The position numbers and the translations under genes were made by a program. A model generated the notes under the pieces. The model was not told the origin of the DNA and ran no database searches. It worked only from the letters and a program-made list of their open reading frames with translations. From Agriotes lineatus (lineage: Eukaryota > Arthropoda > Insecta > Coleoptera > Elateridae): DNA of 64,000 nt. Location: positions 45,277,763 through 45,341,762 of the forward strand of contig OW679202.1 in NCBI GenBank assembly GCA_940337035.1, written 5' to 3'. Positions 13,219-24,903 of the stretch are shown piece by piece. Within the stretch, counting starts at the first letter, position 1. Every line of letters starts with the position of its first letter.

Positions 13219-15440
13219 GAGAGAGAGAACAAATACTATTTCTGGAGGTGTGCTCCCTAAGCAAAGCATGCGAGATTAGTGTCAATTTAGAATATAATTC
13301 AGCTGTCGTCGGTACAGAAACAATTAGAGATTACACTGCACACTACTGTAGGTAGATTAACATATATAGAAATGCAACAATAATTCTCCACTAATTTACT
13401 TAGAATACTCGTTGATTCATAATATCGATAGTATTAGTTGTAAATTAAATGGGTATCTGTGCCAAAGATCAATATTATAGAGCTGTGTAGTGCATCTGCG
13501 CTACAATGCACGACCACAAGCTGGTCATACGACGGCCAAACTGCTTGAAGTACAAACAGTACAAACTTGCTGGCGGAAGATATTCTGGATAATCACGTTA
13601 GAAATTTACATCAAGATTAATCTTAATAAACTATAAGACATGGATTTATCGTGCAATATCTTAGAGAACCGGTAAATCTAAGAAATTAATTATTTTACTA
13701 AAAATCTTTTCAATATACGATTTACTTGGAATAACTACCGCTAAACACACGTGGGAGCACATACGAAATTTATTCAGTTAAAAATCGAAGGAAGTGGCAA
13801 TGGCCGTTACAAGTCACATATATGTCAAATTTCTATAAGTAGCTTAGCGGCTGTAGGAATATATTGTGCAGGTGTGACCTGCAATTTGATGTTAAGTATG
13901 CGAGTTGGCGCTTTTGCTTTTAAAACGTTGGAACTGCTGCTTGATACTTTACAAAATTTCGGTACGTGAAAGCAGCTTGATGCCAACTATAAGTGTGTAT
14001 GTTCTGCTAAGCATCATAGTGTCTAATTACGTTACAGGATGATTGTAGAATCAGCCTGTACATAAAAATCCTGGCTTTCTAGAAAAAATGTTCTTATCTT
14101 ATTCAGGGCGGCAGAGTTCAGCCTGTTTATAGAAAGGCTAAAGCTTCATTGATCTTCATTACGAAAAGGCTCACACAATACTCCCCATAAAACCAGCCCC
14201 ATATTGAAATTAAGCTGCATTTTGTGCATGTGAACACCGGATTGACAATTTTCAAATAGTCTACATTATATTAAATAGCAGAAAGCTAAAAATAAAATAA
14301 AGTAGTAAAGAGCATTGCCGCTTTAAAAAAACTGTTGTTTCCGACTCAATGCGATTAGACCGTTTTTCAACCAAAAGCTGGAGTTTTGTCAAAAGCCTAA
14401 GCTTTTTATAAAAAGGTTGATGTTGCAACTATCCTGTGGCATGTATTTCGCTATTTAATCCTGTATAGGGTGGACTTTTTTTTAAGAATTTGTGTATATT
14501 CTACGCACTGTAGGTTTATTAACTATTTGCAGGTAAACAGAGTTTTATTTCATAAACTACTAGAAAAGCTGTACTTCACAAAGTACACTATCAGTAGATT
14601 GTGTTGTTCATATTTGTGTTTATTTAATTAATTTTATGTTTGTTGGAAACAACTTAATTACTTTTACTGCAAGAAACACAAAAATAAATTATTTCTTGGC
14701 TTTATATCTTAAATTTTATGTCATATAACGATTGAGTGAACCCCGGCAGGTTTGAAACTACAAGATCATTATTAAATCATTGTAAAGTAGCAACAACTTT
14801 GAAAGAGTACACCAAAGTCAAGAAAATGAAAATACTTTTAAAATTTTGTCGTCTGTAGTCGAAAATCCTGCAATACGTGCCAAATAGCTGTCAAGAAGCA
14901 TTGACATCCACACTGAGAGAGTACTGCGAATTTTAAAACACAAAAGTTCAATTCTTATTTGTACATATAAGTGCCATCAAGAAGTACTTGAGGTAATATG
15001 TAAAAGGAAGCGAATTTTCTTAGTAACGGATGGAAAAACCTACTCACAGTTCAGGTTTGATAGATAAACTTTTACGTTGAATAATGAATTAAAGTTTCAA
15101 CTATTTCAAATCTACCAGTCCGTTATTGTAGTTGTACTGACAAAGTTAGTCCATTTTTTAAATTTCTTGCTGGCCCACTGACCCCTTATAATTTGTTTTC
15201 TTTTAGAACTTGTAAAGTATAAAATTTATTCTGTTCAAAAAACTGTCAAATTATAGTACAGACGGATAGAGCAAAATACCAATATTATTGTAGCTGAAGT
15301 GGGGCAAATAAATATGAATGGAAAGTTGTTCCATCACTAGACATACTTTGATGAGGTGGTTATAATAACAAATAACTTATTTGACTTACAGCAAGTGTGA
15401 AAATATTAAAATCAAACAAGTAAGTTTAACGATAGAAATG
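13219..15440. other. No gene recognised
   Basis: AT-rich DNA without a recognisable domain or repeat boundary. The 72-codon open frame at 13751-13969 has no identifiable family. Several short segments around 14050-14450 share words such as AAGCCTAAGC and AAGGCTAAAG, but I could not build an inverted or direct repeat from them. Confidence 0.4.
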
Positions 15441-17170
15441 ATTCTGAAAAATATAAAACTAAAAGAGGATATGTAAAAAATTTACAAAAGACAAATCGAA
15501 AAACTTGGATAAGCTTTGGAAGAAACCAAATACTGCTTTTAAAAAAATCGAAAACTATTCTGCAGGGTTCGGAAGAATATGAAGCAAAAGAAACACACCT
15601 ATACTTTCTTCTGTAAAAGACAATAAAGGATAAATAATTATAGAAAAAGAAAAGATTATGGAACTATGGACATAATAGTTTAAAGAACTATTAGAAGATA
15701 AAAATGTGGTAAAAACGCTGAAAACGAAAGAACCAGCATCCAAAGTGTGCAAGAACATACATTATGAGATCACAACTAAGAAAATAAAAGAGGAAATTGA
15801 AAATTAAAAAACAGAAAAACCTGGTCACGAACAAATCACAATATAGATGAGAATAAATGGTATTAAAGGACATCTTCAACAAATTAGTCAGAACGTGGAA
15901 ATCGCCGAAAAACTGGAGTATTCGTATAGTACCGTCGATCTTTAAAAAGAGCGATACAAAAGAATTCCCGAACTAAAGGGGCATTATACTGCTCAGCGCA
16001 CTTATAAAACTTTTGGAAAGAATTATTCAACAAAAAATAAGAAAGAAATTGAAGAAAACACTAGAAGACAACGAATATGGCTATTTAAACCAAATAAAAG
16101 AGCTCAACGCAACGCAGGAAGGTAGTTTTTAGGCCCAGGAAAAGCTTTTGTTGCGGTAAACACAAAATAGAAAACTAAAAATAATTATGTAGGAATACCA
16201 CAAGTAGGATAAAACACTTTTGATCATGATGCATAGTAAGTCCACTTATGTTGCCACTGGTCCTAGATGAAGCTATAAAAGGATGTGGTATCATACATGG
16301 AAACTATCATAATAACAGAAATATTCTACTAAGATGATATGGTCTTTTAGCGAAGGAAGAAGGAACTTTAAATGAAGATTTAGAAAGGTTAAAAAACGTT
16401 AAACAAATCAATACGGCAATCAACCAAAGTGACACAAAAAGAATTCTAATAGGTAGAAGTGATACAAAACACACTAAATGTAGAACTAGAAAAAATCACT
16501 ATAACCAGTAAATCAATTTAAATATTTAGGATCAGTAATAACGCAGGATGAAAGACTAGACGAGAAGTTAAAAGAAAGAAGCGGAGTGCAGGCAAATGAA
16601 ATGAGATGAGATGGTCTAGCGACAGAAGAACGGAAGAATGAGGAAAATCTGAATGGAAGTAGGAACTGAACTATAGGAGAGAGATATAAAATGGAAGGAG
16701 GCGAAACGAATTGCTTAAGACAGGAGAAAATAAAAAGAAAAGGACCTGATCAGACACAGATTCTAACAAAAACAGTGATGCTGAAACTAAGAAAAGTAGA
16801 AAAAGCAATGAAGAAAAAATTTGCACAAAAGACTAATTTATGAAGTAACGAACAAGAAGAAGAAATATATATGAAAAACAACATTAAGAAAACATATAGG
16901 AATGCTTTTGGGCTGAGCATAGCATGAGTTAGTAGTTGATGGAACATGGAGATACGACGATGGAATCCTAGGACAAGGAAGAGAAATAAAAGTAGGCACC
17001 AAATAAGTTGGATCCATGAATTAAAGACGACAGCTGGTTTGGGTTAGATAGGGATAATACAGTATATATATTTATATGATCACTCAAAGGAGGCCTATAC
17101 CCAACACTGGACCCACATACGCTGACAAAGAATTTGGAAGAAGAGGAATGCAAGTACGAGCTCTTTATTA
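15440..17170 (+). pseudogene. Highly degraded non-LTR retrotransposon (RT remnant)
   Basis: The plus strand is A-rich and full of stops, but pieces are recognisable in order. At about 15870-16050 it reads FNKLVRTWKSPKNWSIRIVP, then FKKSDTKEF, RGIILLSA and LIKLLERIIQQKI, matching the RT fingers block (W...IV.I.KKGD...NYRGI.LL....K...RI). Near 16330 a DDMV segment is a candidate for the decayed catalytic box. At 16960-17110 come RNKSRHQISWIHELKTTAG and DHSKEAYTQHWTH, resembling the RTE-like C-terminal tail. No frame stays open for long; the element is an old relic. Reverse-strand open frames here are shadows of the A-rich strand. Confidence 0.6.
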
Positions 17171-17329
17171 GTTGATAAAACGTATTATTAATTTATAAAC
17201 GGCAGTACAAAGATGTGCAGCAGTTTTTCTAGCTATACATAATTCATTTGCAAATTATTTTTATAACAATTATAGCAGTAAGGTCTAGTATCATACACTC
17301 TTTGGATTAACTGTTATGATAATGGTAAG

Positions 17330-17945
17330 AACAAAATTAACCCTTTCACATCACTTGGGGGGTATCAACGTACATGGAGAAAAATCGAACCACCTATAAT
17401 TTGCTGATGATGTATTGATATCAGACAGCATAAACGAAACTAGAAATATGCTAACTAAACTCACATAAGCATCACGTAAGCCGTAAGGTTAGGGTAAAAA
17501 TTAACGCATCATAAACGACAGCAATGATCAATCTGATATCAAGTCATTTCATACATGTTAGCTAACAACATCCTACAAATACCTTGGCCATAGCATACGC
17601 GTAGTAACCAACAAACTAAACTAAACTAAACTAAAAGACATACTTGCCTTCACCACCTTCACACTAATACAAAGTCAACGTGCAATAGAACGTAACATGC
17701 TAGGATTATAATTACGGAATATTATCCCAAATAGTCAAATACGCCGGGGAACTGTAGTTATAAATGTAGTAGAATACAATACATGTTAGAAGTGAAATTG
17801 GGCTGGCATTTTGCTAGAATGTCGAAGATGGCCAGACGATTTAAAATCACAAACAAGAGCACAACAACGGGATAAACCGAAATAATTCAATAATTGGAGG
17901 CCTACGTCCACCTGTGGATACTGTAACGATATGTTTGTTAACCCC
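17330..17945 (+). pseudogene. RTE-like non-LTR remnant, RT palm to 3' end
   Basis: The plus strand reads FADDVLISDSINETRNMLTKL at 17400-17460: the catalytic FADD box followed by the typical RTE helix. It continues with IPWP.HTR (YLG.R block), a degraded thumb with NRT.HARI (ERNMLG-like, about 17690), WHFARMSKM (GHIARM-like, about 17810) and GGLRPPVD at 17898-17920 (QWT/W-type end). Several stops and frame changes interrupt it. It is 5'-truncated at about 17330, so the catalytic motifs before FADD are absent. A short CTAAA tandem repeat (17615-17635) lies inside. Confidence 0.6.
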
Positions 17946-17949
17946 TCCG

Positions 17950-19020
17950 TGGGGACGTAAAATTTAAATGAGACGTCACTTATGCCTTAGTATTTTTCTA
18001 ACTTATTTGCCCTGTTCGTTTACATAGGTAGCTCAGTATACATTAAACTCTTAAATACCTCCAATATAAATATATTGACTTTAAAGCACATAAAATAGTA
18101 AAGAAAGCAAAAACATAGAATAAACTCTAGAATGAATTTCCGTTCCTAAACACAACATCGTTAATTACGAATAAACATATACAACAACAGAATAAATGTA
18201 TATGCCATACATATAACCCCAAACAATAATAAAAATGAGCTCAAATAGCTGTCGCCAACATTATTTTGCACGAAAGTCTAGTCCTGTACATCATTGCATG
18301 CTTCAAAACCCGGCGCAATTCACGTTGGTTGGCTCATTCCTTTAATTTATAGCGATTATCACACAGCTGGAGCGACCGCTTATCGCTTTAGATGCATACA
18401 TTTTTTGTATAAAGTTACCTTGGAATCCCCGAGGCCTGCGAATTGCAACGTCGCGGATTGGGTTCGTCATTTCTGGAATGATTGGTTGTGTGGAAATTCC
18501 TCACAAAGGCAACTGGGAGGTAGCTCGTTTCTGGCTTTAGCGCCGCTCTGTCGGCACGAAACCCTCGGAGCGCCTCAAAAACACCTTTGGGGTGTCGCAA
18601 TGTGTACGTATCTGGGAGGCTTCAGCAGCTTGATTTAACTCACGATTTTACACTATATGTAGCTTATGCACGTGCGGCTTTAGGCAAAACCTGCTGGTTA
18701 CTAAAGTAAAGTAAAGTTCAGGCTGCTTCATTCCACACGTAGAAATATGGCCTGAGACTCGGTAGGTCAAGGCCGCTGAAATATCTCTTTCCGATACCCA
18801 GTCACCTGGTTAACGGCGTACTGGACGATGTGGTTAGCATTACGCCTTCGACGATTGTCTTACTTTCCCTACTTTGACGGCCGTGGTTTCGGTGTTCAAT
18901 TTTTAAGGCGACTGGGTGGGCCGCCCGCCAGTTGCCAGATATGACCTGCTGGCTACTGATTAAGTTAATATTCCCCTTGAGTACCGTTTCACAATTGGTG
19001 CACTGCACGGGCCATATTGG
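17950..19020. other. No gene; GC-richer unique-looking block and possible reverse repeat
   Basis: 17950-18290 is AT-rich with no signal. 18290-18660 is distinctly GC-richer and holds an open frame of 114 codons (18294-18638 +) without a family I recognise. 18680-19020 resembles a GC-rich repeat or 5' leader of a reverse-strand element: ACCTGCTGG(T/C)TACT(A/G)A occurs at 18690 and again at 18943, bracketing about 250 bp. I could not identify the element. It ends where Helentron-type copy C begins. Confidence 0.3.
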
Positions 19021-19024
19021 TGTA

Positions 19025-19262
19025 CCTATACAGAGCGAGTAGTTTAAAAAACTAAAATTTACCTGTTTTTGCTTTAACTGAAGAACTATTTCTTAAATCA
19101 AAGTAATATTTTGCACATAGCTCAGGTTTTACGAAAAAGGGTACACTTTGGACCCAACATATAGGTATAAGGCGAGTATCTTAAAAAGAAGATGTTTATT
19201 TTTGCTTCAACGCAGAAATAGATAAAAGTGATAATGTCCACACAGCTCCATAGCTCAAGCTT
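19025..19262 (-). repeat. Helentron-associated-type interspersed repeat, copy C
   Basis: Two tandem core units in the opposite orientation to copies A and B. The first contains AGTAATATTTTGCACATAGC (about 19101-19120) and GGGTACACTTTGGACCCAAC (19139-19158). The second starts AAGGCGAGTATCTTAAAAAG at about 19170 and ends near TAATGTCCACACAGC. No terminal stem-loop or microsatellite is seen, so this is a core-only fragment. Confidence 0.5.
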
Positions 19263-19504
19263 TACTTTTAAAGAAAATTCGAATTCCATTGCCGGTAATG
19301 TTTTTTTATTTGAAAATTGATGTAATTTGCATTACCAAGTGTTTCCTTTTATTGTTTTAGTATTATTACGAACGTGAATATATTTTTGCTTCTATTTTTC
19401 TTTCATTTTTAAAATTGCTGTGCCACAACGTCAACTTGCGAAGGAAATTCTGAATGGACCCCGTTATAGATCTTTTAATTTCAATTATAGCAATACAGTT
19501 TATT

Positions 19505-20720
19505 ATACAGGGTGTACTCCAATCGGTCATACAAAGAGAGCGTTACAGTATTCTATGCATAAAGTTGAAGCCAATACCTGAGACCGTTTTGCATATTACG
19601 GATTATTTTTCAAAACATAAGCAATTTGAGATTTGTAAATTTGGTAACGTAATGCTCAGATTAGTACATAGTACATATGCACTGGCATGCTAGGTAAAAT
19701 AATATTGCTAATTTGGATTTTAACAGCATAAATTGAAACTCTGTTAATAGTCCAGATCGGCTAACCCGATATTTCTATAACCTAATAAATTTTAACTTAT
19801 CTATTTTATAAATATTTATTTGATGGGTGGTTTCGCAAAAATCATGTTAGATGTTCAAAATGCCCACAACCCTGTTTTAAGCATCTTTAAATTTCTTCTT
19901 GTAAATTTTATAGCATTTCCGTAGCTGTCGTGGCTACATATTGACAGATCAACCCAGTTAAGTCACTAGCGTTCTGTACAGGAGCTTCATACACATTTTA
20001 TTGTAGATAACCACCAAGAAAAAATCCAGCAGTGTAAGATAAGAAGTGCGCGGTAGCCAATCCAGCACAACTATACCAATCCATCTTCCAGAAATTTTCG
20101 GCGTCGAGCTAATATTTGCTTCCAATGAAAAATGCGCAGGCACTCCATGGAACCACTTATCCCTTCTGACTGCTCCTCTAGATAGAAGAATACTTAAGTT
20201 ATTTTCCAGTAAATGAAAATAGTTCTCTCCATTCAAATGACTAGGGAGAATAAATGGCCCAATGCCCGCACGCTAACACTAAATCTTCCTTCAATTTTTT
20301 TCTTTATTGAGGCATGTGAGTTTTCATGATTCCATTAAACATTCCATCTCTTTTAAATAAAGCCACATTTGTCCATTTAATGTTCCTTACGACACTGTTA
20401 TTTTCATTGCTGACGTTGCAACCGTTTATACTACACTATGCATAATTGAAAGTCTTCCGGTTTCAAATACTGTACCTTTATGAAGTTGACGCATCGTCTC
20501 TTAGTAATCTATGAACAGTTATACCCAAAACTCGTCCAATTCCGCGAGTGCTGCTACCAGGTCCGTTTGCAACAATCTGAGGAATATCATTCCGAACATT
20601 CAACCTGAGATCTTTTTGAATACTTCCACTTACCGTTGAACTTTGTGCCAAATTTCCAGTTTTCTCCTAAAAACTTAAGAAGATGAATGATTGCGGTTGA
20701 GATACCTTTTACTATAATGC
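19505..20720 (-). pseudogene. Mariner-like transposase remnant (reverse strand)
   Basis: Reverse-strand pieces, in order from high to low coordinates: GSSTRGIGRVLGITVHRLLR (helix-turn-helix, about 20570-20510); GPFILPSHLNGENYFHLLEN (20256-20197), matching the 'GP.FLP..L.G..Y...L' block; VPAHFSLEAN, SGRWIG and LLDFFL (20150-20015), matching 'GAPAHFS...RWIGR...PLDFF'; and a C-terminal GCGHFEHLT before a stop at about 19840. The second catalytic Asp (HDGAPAH) reads as FHGVPAH, so it is lost, and several stops intervene. TATACAGGGTG at 19502-19512 could be the outer tip of one inverted terminus; no partner was found near 20.9 kb. Same superfamily and domain order as the element at 56-58 kb. Confidence 0.65.
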
Positions 20721-21365
20721 CTCGACGCAGCTAAAGAGTTTCATCTACACTCACAAAAGATCATGTACATATCGGCATAGTTAGCGAAAGCATATATTTT
20801 AAAGAAAAAGACACAAACGAACTACAACAATGAAACTGGAACTACCGAAAACAAAAACAGAAAAACAATAACAAAAATTAAACACAAATATTTAACACCA
20901 GGAAATTAAATAGCAGATACATTGTTATTACATTATTATACTAGTCTAATAACAGGGTATATTCTAGAACGAGTGGGTTTGGGGCACGAGGAGCGCAGTC
21001 AGGACTGCTTCAATGGAGCGAATGCTGCAGTACAAAAAAAGTGCTATAGGTAATCTCTATTGTAGCACAGTTTGCGATGTTATAACAACCTCATTGTGAC
21101 ATCAAATATATTACCCACGAGAAGTGTTTAATTACCTCTAGTGAATAATATGTAATAATCCACGTATGCCATACAACATTTTATCCAATTAATAGTTCTT
21201 ATTTTTTTACATAATTTAGTATTTAAGTGAGTGAATACAAATTTTAACTAACAACGTATAGTTTTTTATTTATAAAAAATTGTCGAGATTGTTTTTGTAA
21301 GTTGCTTTAATTTATAATTTTGTATTTAATTTCGGGTATTATTGAAAATTAATAGTACTGCAGGT
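20720..21365. other. No gene recognised
   Basis: AT-rich DNA with no recognisable feature. Confidence 0.4.
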
Positions 21366-21512
21366 ATGGTTGTACCCTACGACGTCCTGAAGAAAGCACA
21401 GAAAGTTGCTGGTAGTTTACTGCGAGTGAAATCAAAAGAAAAATATCAGAAGCATTTTGAAGGTTGCAAGAAATATAGAGGTGAATGTATTATTAAGATA
21501 AGGCCACGTTGA
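21366..21512 (+). pseudogene. Crypton/tyrosine-recombinase-type N-terminal fragment
   Basis: A 48-codon frame from ATG to TGA reads MVVPYDVLKKAQKVAGSLLR, then VKSKEKYQKHFEGCKKYRG. The pattern 'A...LLP.KSKE.Y.K.F..F..W' is typical of the N-terminal, SAM-like DNA-binding part of Crypton/ngaro-type tyrosine recombinases and related domesticated proteins. Here the expected Trp after the last helix is missing and the frame ends without the recombinase domain. No splice donor was identified. It may be an exon of a domesticated gene or a truncated element; I favour a fragment. Confidence 0.4.
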
Positions 21513-21839
21513 ATCGCCTATATTATGTTATGTTTATGGTTGATTTTTAATTAATTTACTTGCCGTTTTTATTTATTTTGGATATTCAAAATTATTTTAT
21601 GCTAGCCCCAGTAGATACATTTGACTGAAAATCAGAGCGGATTCTTTTTATCTAGATTGCTTATATTCTGAAATTTGATGTTCCTATTTTAATTACGACA
21701 ATTCAAAAACTTCTGTCAAATGATACGTCAAACTAGTTTTGAAAATTCAATTACAAATACTTCCTCGTTACATTTGTCATACGACAATATCAAATAGTAG
21801 GTACCTCCTTAATTAAAATTAATTTTCTTTAATATATAT

Positions 21840-22960
21840 TTCCTTTCAGTTCTTATTTAATACATGGATTCTTTTACATTTTATTGAACTTAACACTCTC
21901 CTCTGCTAAAACCAATTCGTCCAACTCTGCAACTGACCACACCACAACTGCTCTACTCAAAGCCACGGTGAAGGCCTCAACCGGCAACCAACTGCCAAAA
22001 TGTCCAGAATCAGGATCCAAATCAACACAGGAATCTAGTTTGCTACAAGAATGAGAATATAAAGCTTCAGCACAGTACAGATCAAATAGACCCCAGTTGT
22101 AGTTGCGTTGCTTCAATATTTAACCCAAATCACTCATATGAAGTGCGCTACAACCTAGCATCAAGAATCTTGACCAGACAAGCCACCAGATATCACTTGA
22201 CAAGCCCCATAAATATGCTCACTCTGCTAATGATTTCCATACAATCTTCTTCCCTTGTAAATCGTTCCTTGTTATCCAATTCAATCGATGCAAATGTAAA
22301 ATGTAATGTTACAACAAACAGCATTCCTTTTTTTATTTGCTTTTGTATATTATAACTATATTAGTTTGGTATTCTCACCACATCCTTTATCTTCTTCCAT
22401 ATCCATCTTCTATCCTTTTAACAATTTACTCTTTTTATCCTTTTTACACCACGCCAATTTTATTTCAAATTTTCATCCTTTTATACACCAAACATGTTTT
22501 AAAAACTTTTTAAAAGGGTTTATTTCTTAATTTTCAAATTACAAAATTCTGTTTATATGATTTTAGTTTCAAAATTTTTTTATTATCAATAAATAACATC
22601 TCCTTAACGACCTAGCTATTGTTTCAGTCTAACACACTATTAAAGCTTAATTATTCGATTAATACCTACTATGTTCAATAGTATATTTCGAAAAAGTATT
22701 TGTCATCAATTTCCAATTTTAAATTAAGTTAGAATCTTTGTGTTTCTCCATTAGCTTCATTAATTAAATTACAATTTTTTTTCTATTCTAAATGCATCTC
22801 AATAATTTTAATATCCATTTTACATCTAAATGCATCTTTATAATTTTTATTACTATAGTCTTTTAATCTTATTAATATGATTTTTGGACCCCTGTACCAA
22901 TACACAGTGTACACTTGTGACCTATTTTTGAAATCTTTGTGACACTTGCGTGGGGTCGTT
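21840..22960 (+). repeat. Strand-asymmetric C/T-rich tract, possible repeat
   Basis: 21860-22250 is C- and A-rich with few G, and 22330-22860 is T/C-rich. The tract closes with GATTTTTGGACCCCTGTACC at about 22879-22898. The segment at 40370-41600 has the same order of compositions and closes with AATTTTTGGACACCCTGTAC. This suggests two diverged members of one family of about 1 kb. I find no coding motif and no terminal repeats. Confidence 0.35.
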
Positions 22961-23099
22961 ATTGTGGTGTAAATATTCTATCTGAAGAGCATGTTAAATA
23001 TTCAGGAAAAAGTGGACATATCATAGTATGTACATGAGTAGATAAGATAATGTAGGCACTTTTTTAAACAATAAAATACTTCAGATTTAACAGGCTAAA

Positions 23100-23912
23100 T
23101 GAGTTTTTGTAGAGACAATCTTTCAATCAACCAAAAAGAGCAACTATTTTTCAGAAGGCACATGCCGACAAGTCTTCAATGGAGCGAGCCTGCGGCTAGT
23201 TTGGCGGATTATCATTTTTTGGTACATAAGGAATGTTATGCTGTCGAAGCCAATTTTCTGTTTCTGTGGCATAATGGCAAGAAGCCAAATCGGCCAAAAC
23301 ATTATGGTCTTGAATAAATTCAGCGATTTTTGTAATGCAGTCGTCAATATACCGCCTGCTGTTCAGTGCTTCGCCTCATACATGACCCACATAAGGACTT
23401 GCTACACCCGTTTGGAAAATTGCACACCACACTAAAATTTTGTCAGAAAATTTAGCTTTTTCTTTAAATCTCACATTGTCTGGACATTCCTCTATATTAT
23501 CAGTATAAAATCTGTCAGCGCGTTTGATTTCTGAGTTTCCCAAAGTAAAGTATTTCTCATCGTCGACCACAATCAACTTGTTGTTTGCAAAATGAATACG
23601 CTGAAGATTACGGCAACATCGGGGTATTCGAGCTATCTGCTTAGGGGTGTATTTTGGACATTTTGGTATTTTGCGGTATTTTTGACCACTTCTGGCCAAA
23701 ATTCTAAAAATAGTGGTGGCAGAAGTCCGATTCTCCCTGGCTAGTTTCCTCACAGATAGACCAACCCTACTTTTAGCACTTTTTACCACTATTCTGCACC
23801 GTTGGGGGGGGGGGGGGGGGGGGGGGGGGGGAGGGGGGTAAACATTCTTGGTCTTCCACTTTTCGGAAGGTTCGTTCAAGGGATATCCTGTTCGCATTCC
23901 GCTATGGTTCAA
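23100..23912 (-). pseudogene. Tc1/mariner-superfamily transposase remnant (reverse strand)
   Basis: The reverse frame 23912-23376 carries a helix-turn-helix (SVRKLARENRTSATTIFRIL), then the first catalytic block IVVDDEKYFTL, then FSDKILVWCAIFQTGVASPY, matching '..WCAIS..G.S.P'. In another frame, 23340-23160 gives YIDDCITKIAEFIQDHN, LADLASCHYATETENWL (second catalytic Asp), NIPYVPKNDNPPN, a stop, and PQARSIEDL (third catalytic acid). The second and third acids are 37 residues apart if the Glu of IED is used. Breaks are at least one frame change near 23370 and a TAG before PQAR. A poly-G run (23804-23831) appears as a polyproline stretch and is not original. Terminal repeats were not located. 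Confidence 0.7.
23804..23838. repeat. Poly-G run (28 G, then A, then 6 G)
   Basis: Homopolymer of 28 G at 23804-23831, one A, and six more G. It lies inside the transposase relic and could be an expanded tract or a sequencing/assembly artefact. Confidence 0.9.
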
Positions 23913-23930
23913 TATATTGTCCTAGCTGTT

Positions 23931-24640
23931 TCAAAAAATACGCACTATTTGAGCTTTAGGAATTTTCCTTATAAATACTTTTTCTACTTTCAATTTGTAT
24001 GACATTTTTCGCAAACTGACTAACAATACCCATATGTCAAATTGAAGCCTAGTAAACAAACATACTTTTGTTTCGAAATCCATCTCGATAAGTTGCATAG
24101 GTATCTCATTTGAGCCCCCCTTGAATTTTTTGATAAAACTTATACAATATACGTTATTTGTTTCTTCTCGTTTTAGGGAGTGCCCAGTCCAGTTCCATTT
24201 TCTGTGTTTAATTTTATTTTCCACTTCAGTTTTCCCAGTTCTTCGTCGTAGCTCCCCTTTAGTAAAAAAAGTCAGTGAATTTTCAATATTCTGCGTAGGC
24301 ATCTGGTCATAGATATTTGGATCGTGTAGTTTGTCTTGGTCGTTGACTTCCAGGTTTGAGACCCATACAGCAATACAGATTTAACATTAGAAGTAAAGAT
24401 TCTAAGTTGGCTTTGGTAATCAGGCGGTTACTATTCCATATCTCCTTTATATTTTCAAGTCTCACTTTATTTATTCGTTGCTTTATGTCCTCTTCTGTTC
24501 TTCCGTTCTTGGCAACAACGCTTTCTAAGTAACAAAACCGTTACACCTTCTCGATAACCTCGTTATTAATGTACAATGGTTGTTGGTTGTTGATATTTCT
24601 GCGCATAGTTTTCAATTTGTTAATATATATTGCTAATGTA
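23931..24640 (-). pseudogene. RTE-like non-LTR RT, C-terminal part (reverse strand)
   Basis: The reverse strand from about 24640 reads NKLKTMRRNINNQQPLYINN, then VIEKV and CYLESVVAKNGRTEEDIKQR (the 'YLGS.V...G....DI..RI' block). It continues IWNSNRLITKANL, a thumb relic in another frame, and the open frame 24302-23931 with KGELRRRTGKTEVENKIKHR and KWNWTGHSLKRE, matching 'ELWRRTGQ..IE..I..RKW.WIGHTLR'. The palm motifs are missing because the copy is cut by the assembly gap or was already 5'-truncated. Its 3' end abuts the mariner relic at about 23.9 kb. Confidence 0.7.
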
Positions 24641-24730
24641 ACCATCTTTTATATATCATCTACGAACACTATATAAGATAATTAAAATTAAAATTAAAAT
24701 TGAGGCTTATTCCCATGATAATAAATAAAG

Positions 24731-24830
24731 NNNNNNNNNNNNNNNNNNNNNNNNNNNNNNNNNNNNNNNNNNNNNNNNNNNNNNNNNNNNNNNNNNNNNN
24801 NNNNNNNNNNNNNNNNNNNNNNNNNNNNNN
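24731..24830. other. Assembly gap of 100 N
   Basis: Exactly 100 N, the usual placeholder for a gap of unknown size. It hides the 5' part of the Jockey-like element and its left flank, so left and right sides may not be as close as shown. Confidence 0.98.
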
Positions 24831-24903
24831 TGATGCTGTAACTGTATATCCAAACCCTGTCATAAATGAAAACCAAACTTTTTATCAGTCCTTTTACCCT
24901 CGT

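Noticed and set aside
12859..13285. Reverse-strand open frames of 136 and 85 codons
   Set aside because: They lie almost entirely within a tRNA-derived SINE with defined ends and have no domain.
15555..17153. Several reverse-strand open frames of 60-67 codons
   Set aside because: They are the shadow of the A-rich coding strand of a dead non-LTR element; their translations are low-complexity Phe/Ser/Leu.
17611..17640. CTAAA tandem repeat as telomere-like DNA
   Set aside because: Unit and length (four units) do not match insect telomere repeats; it lies inside an RTE relic.
18294..18638. 114-codon open frame as a host exon
   Set aside because: No recognisable domain and no splice or UTR evidence; the higher GC content lowers stop frequency.
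23376..23912. Polyproline-containing protein of 178 codons as a host gene
   Set aside because: The prolines come from the poly-G run; flanking residues are a transposase and continue in another frame.
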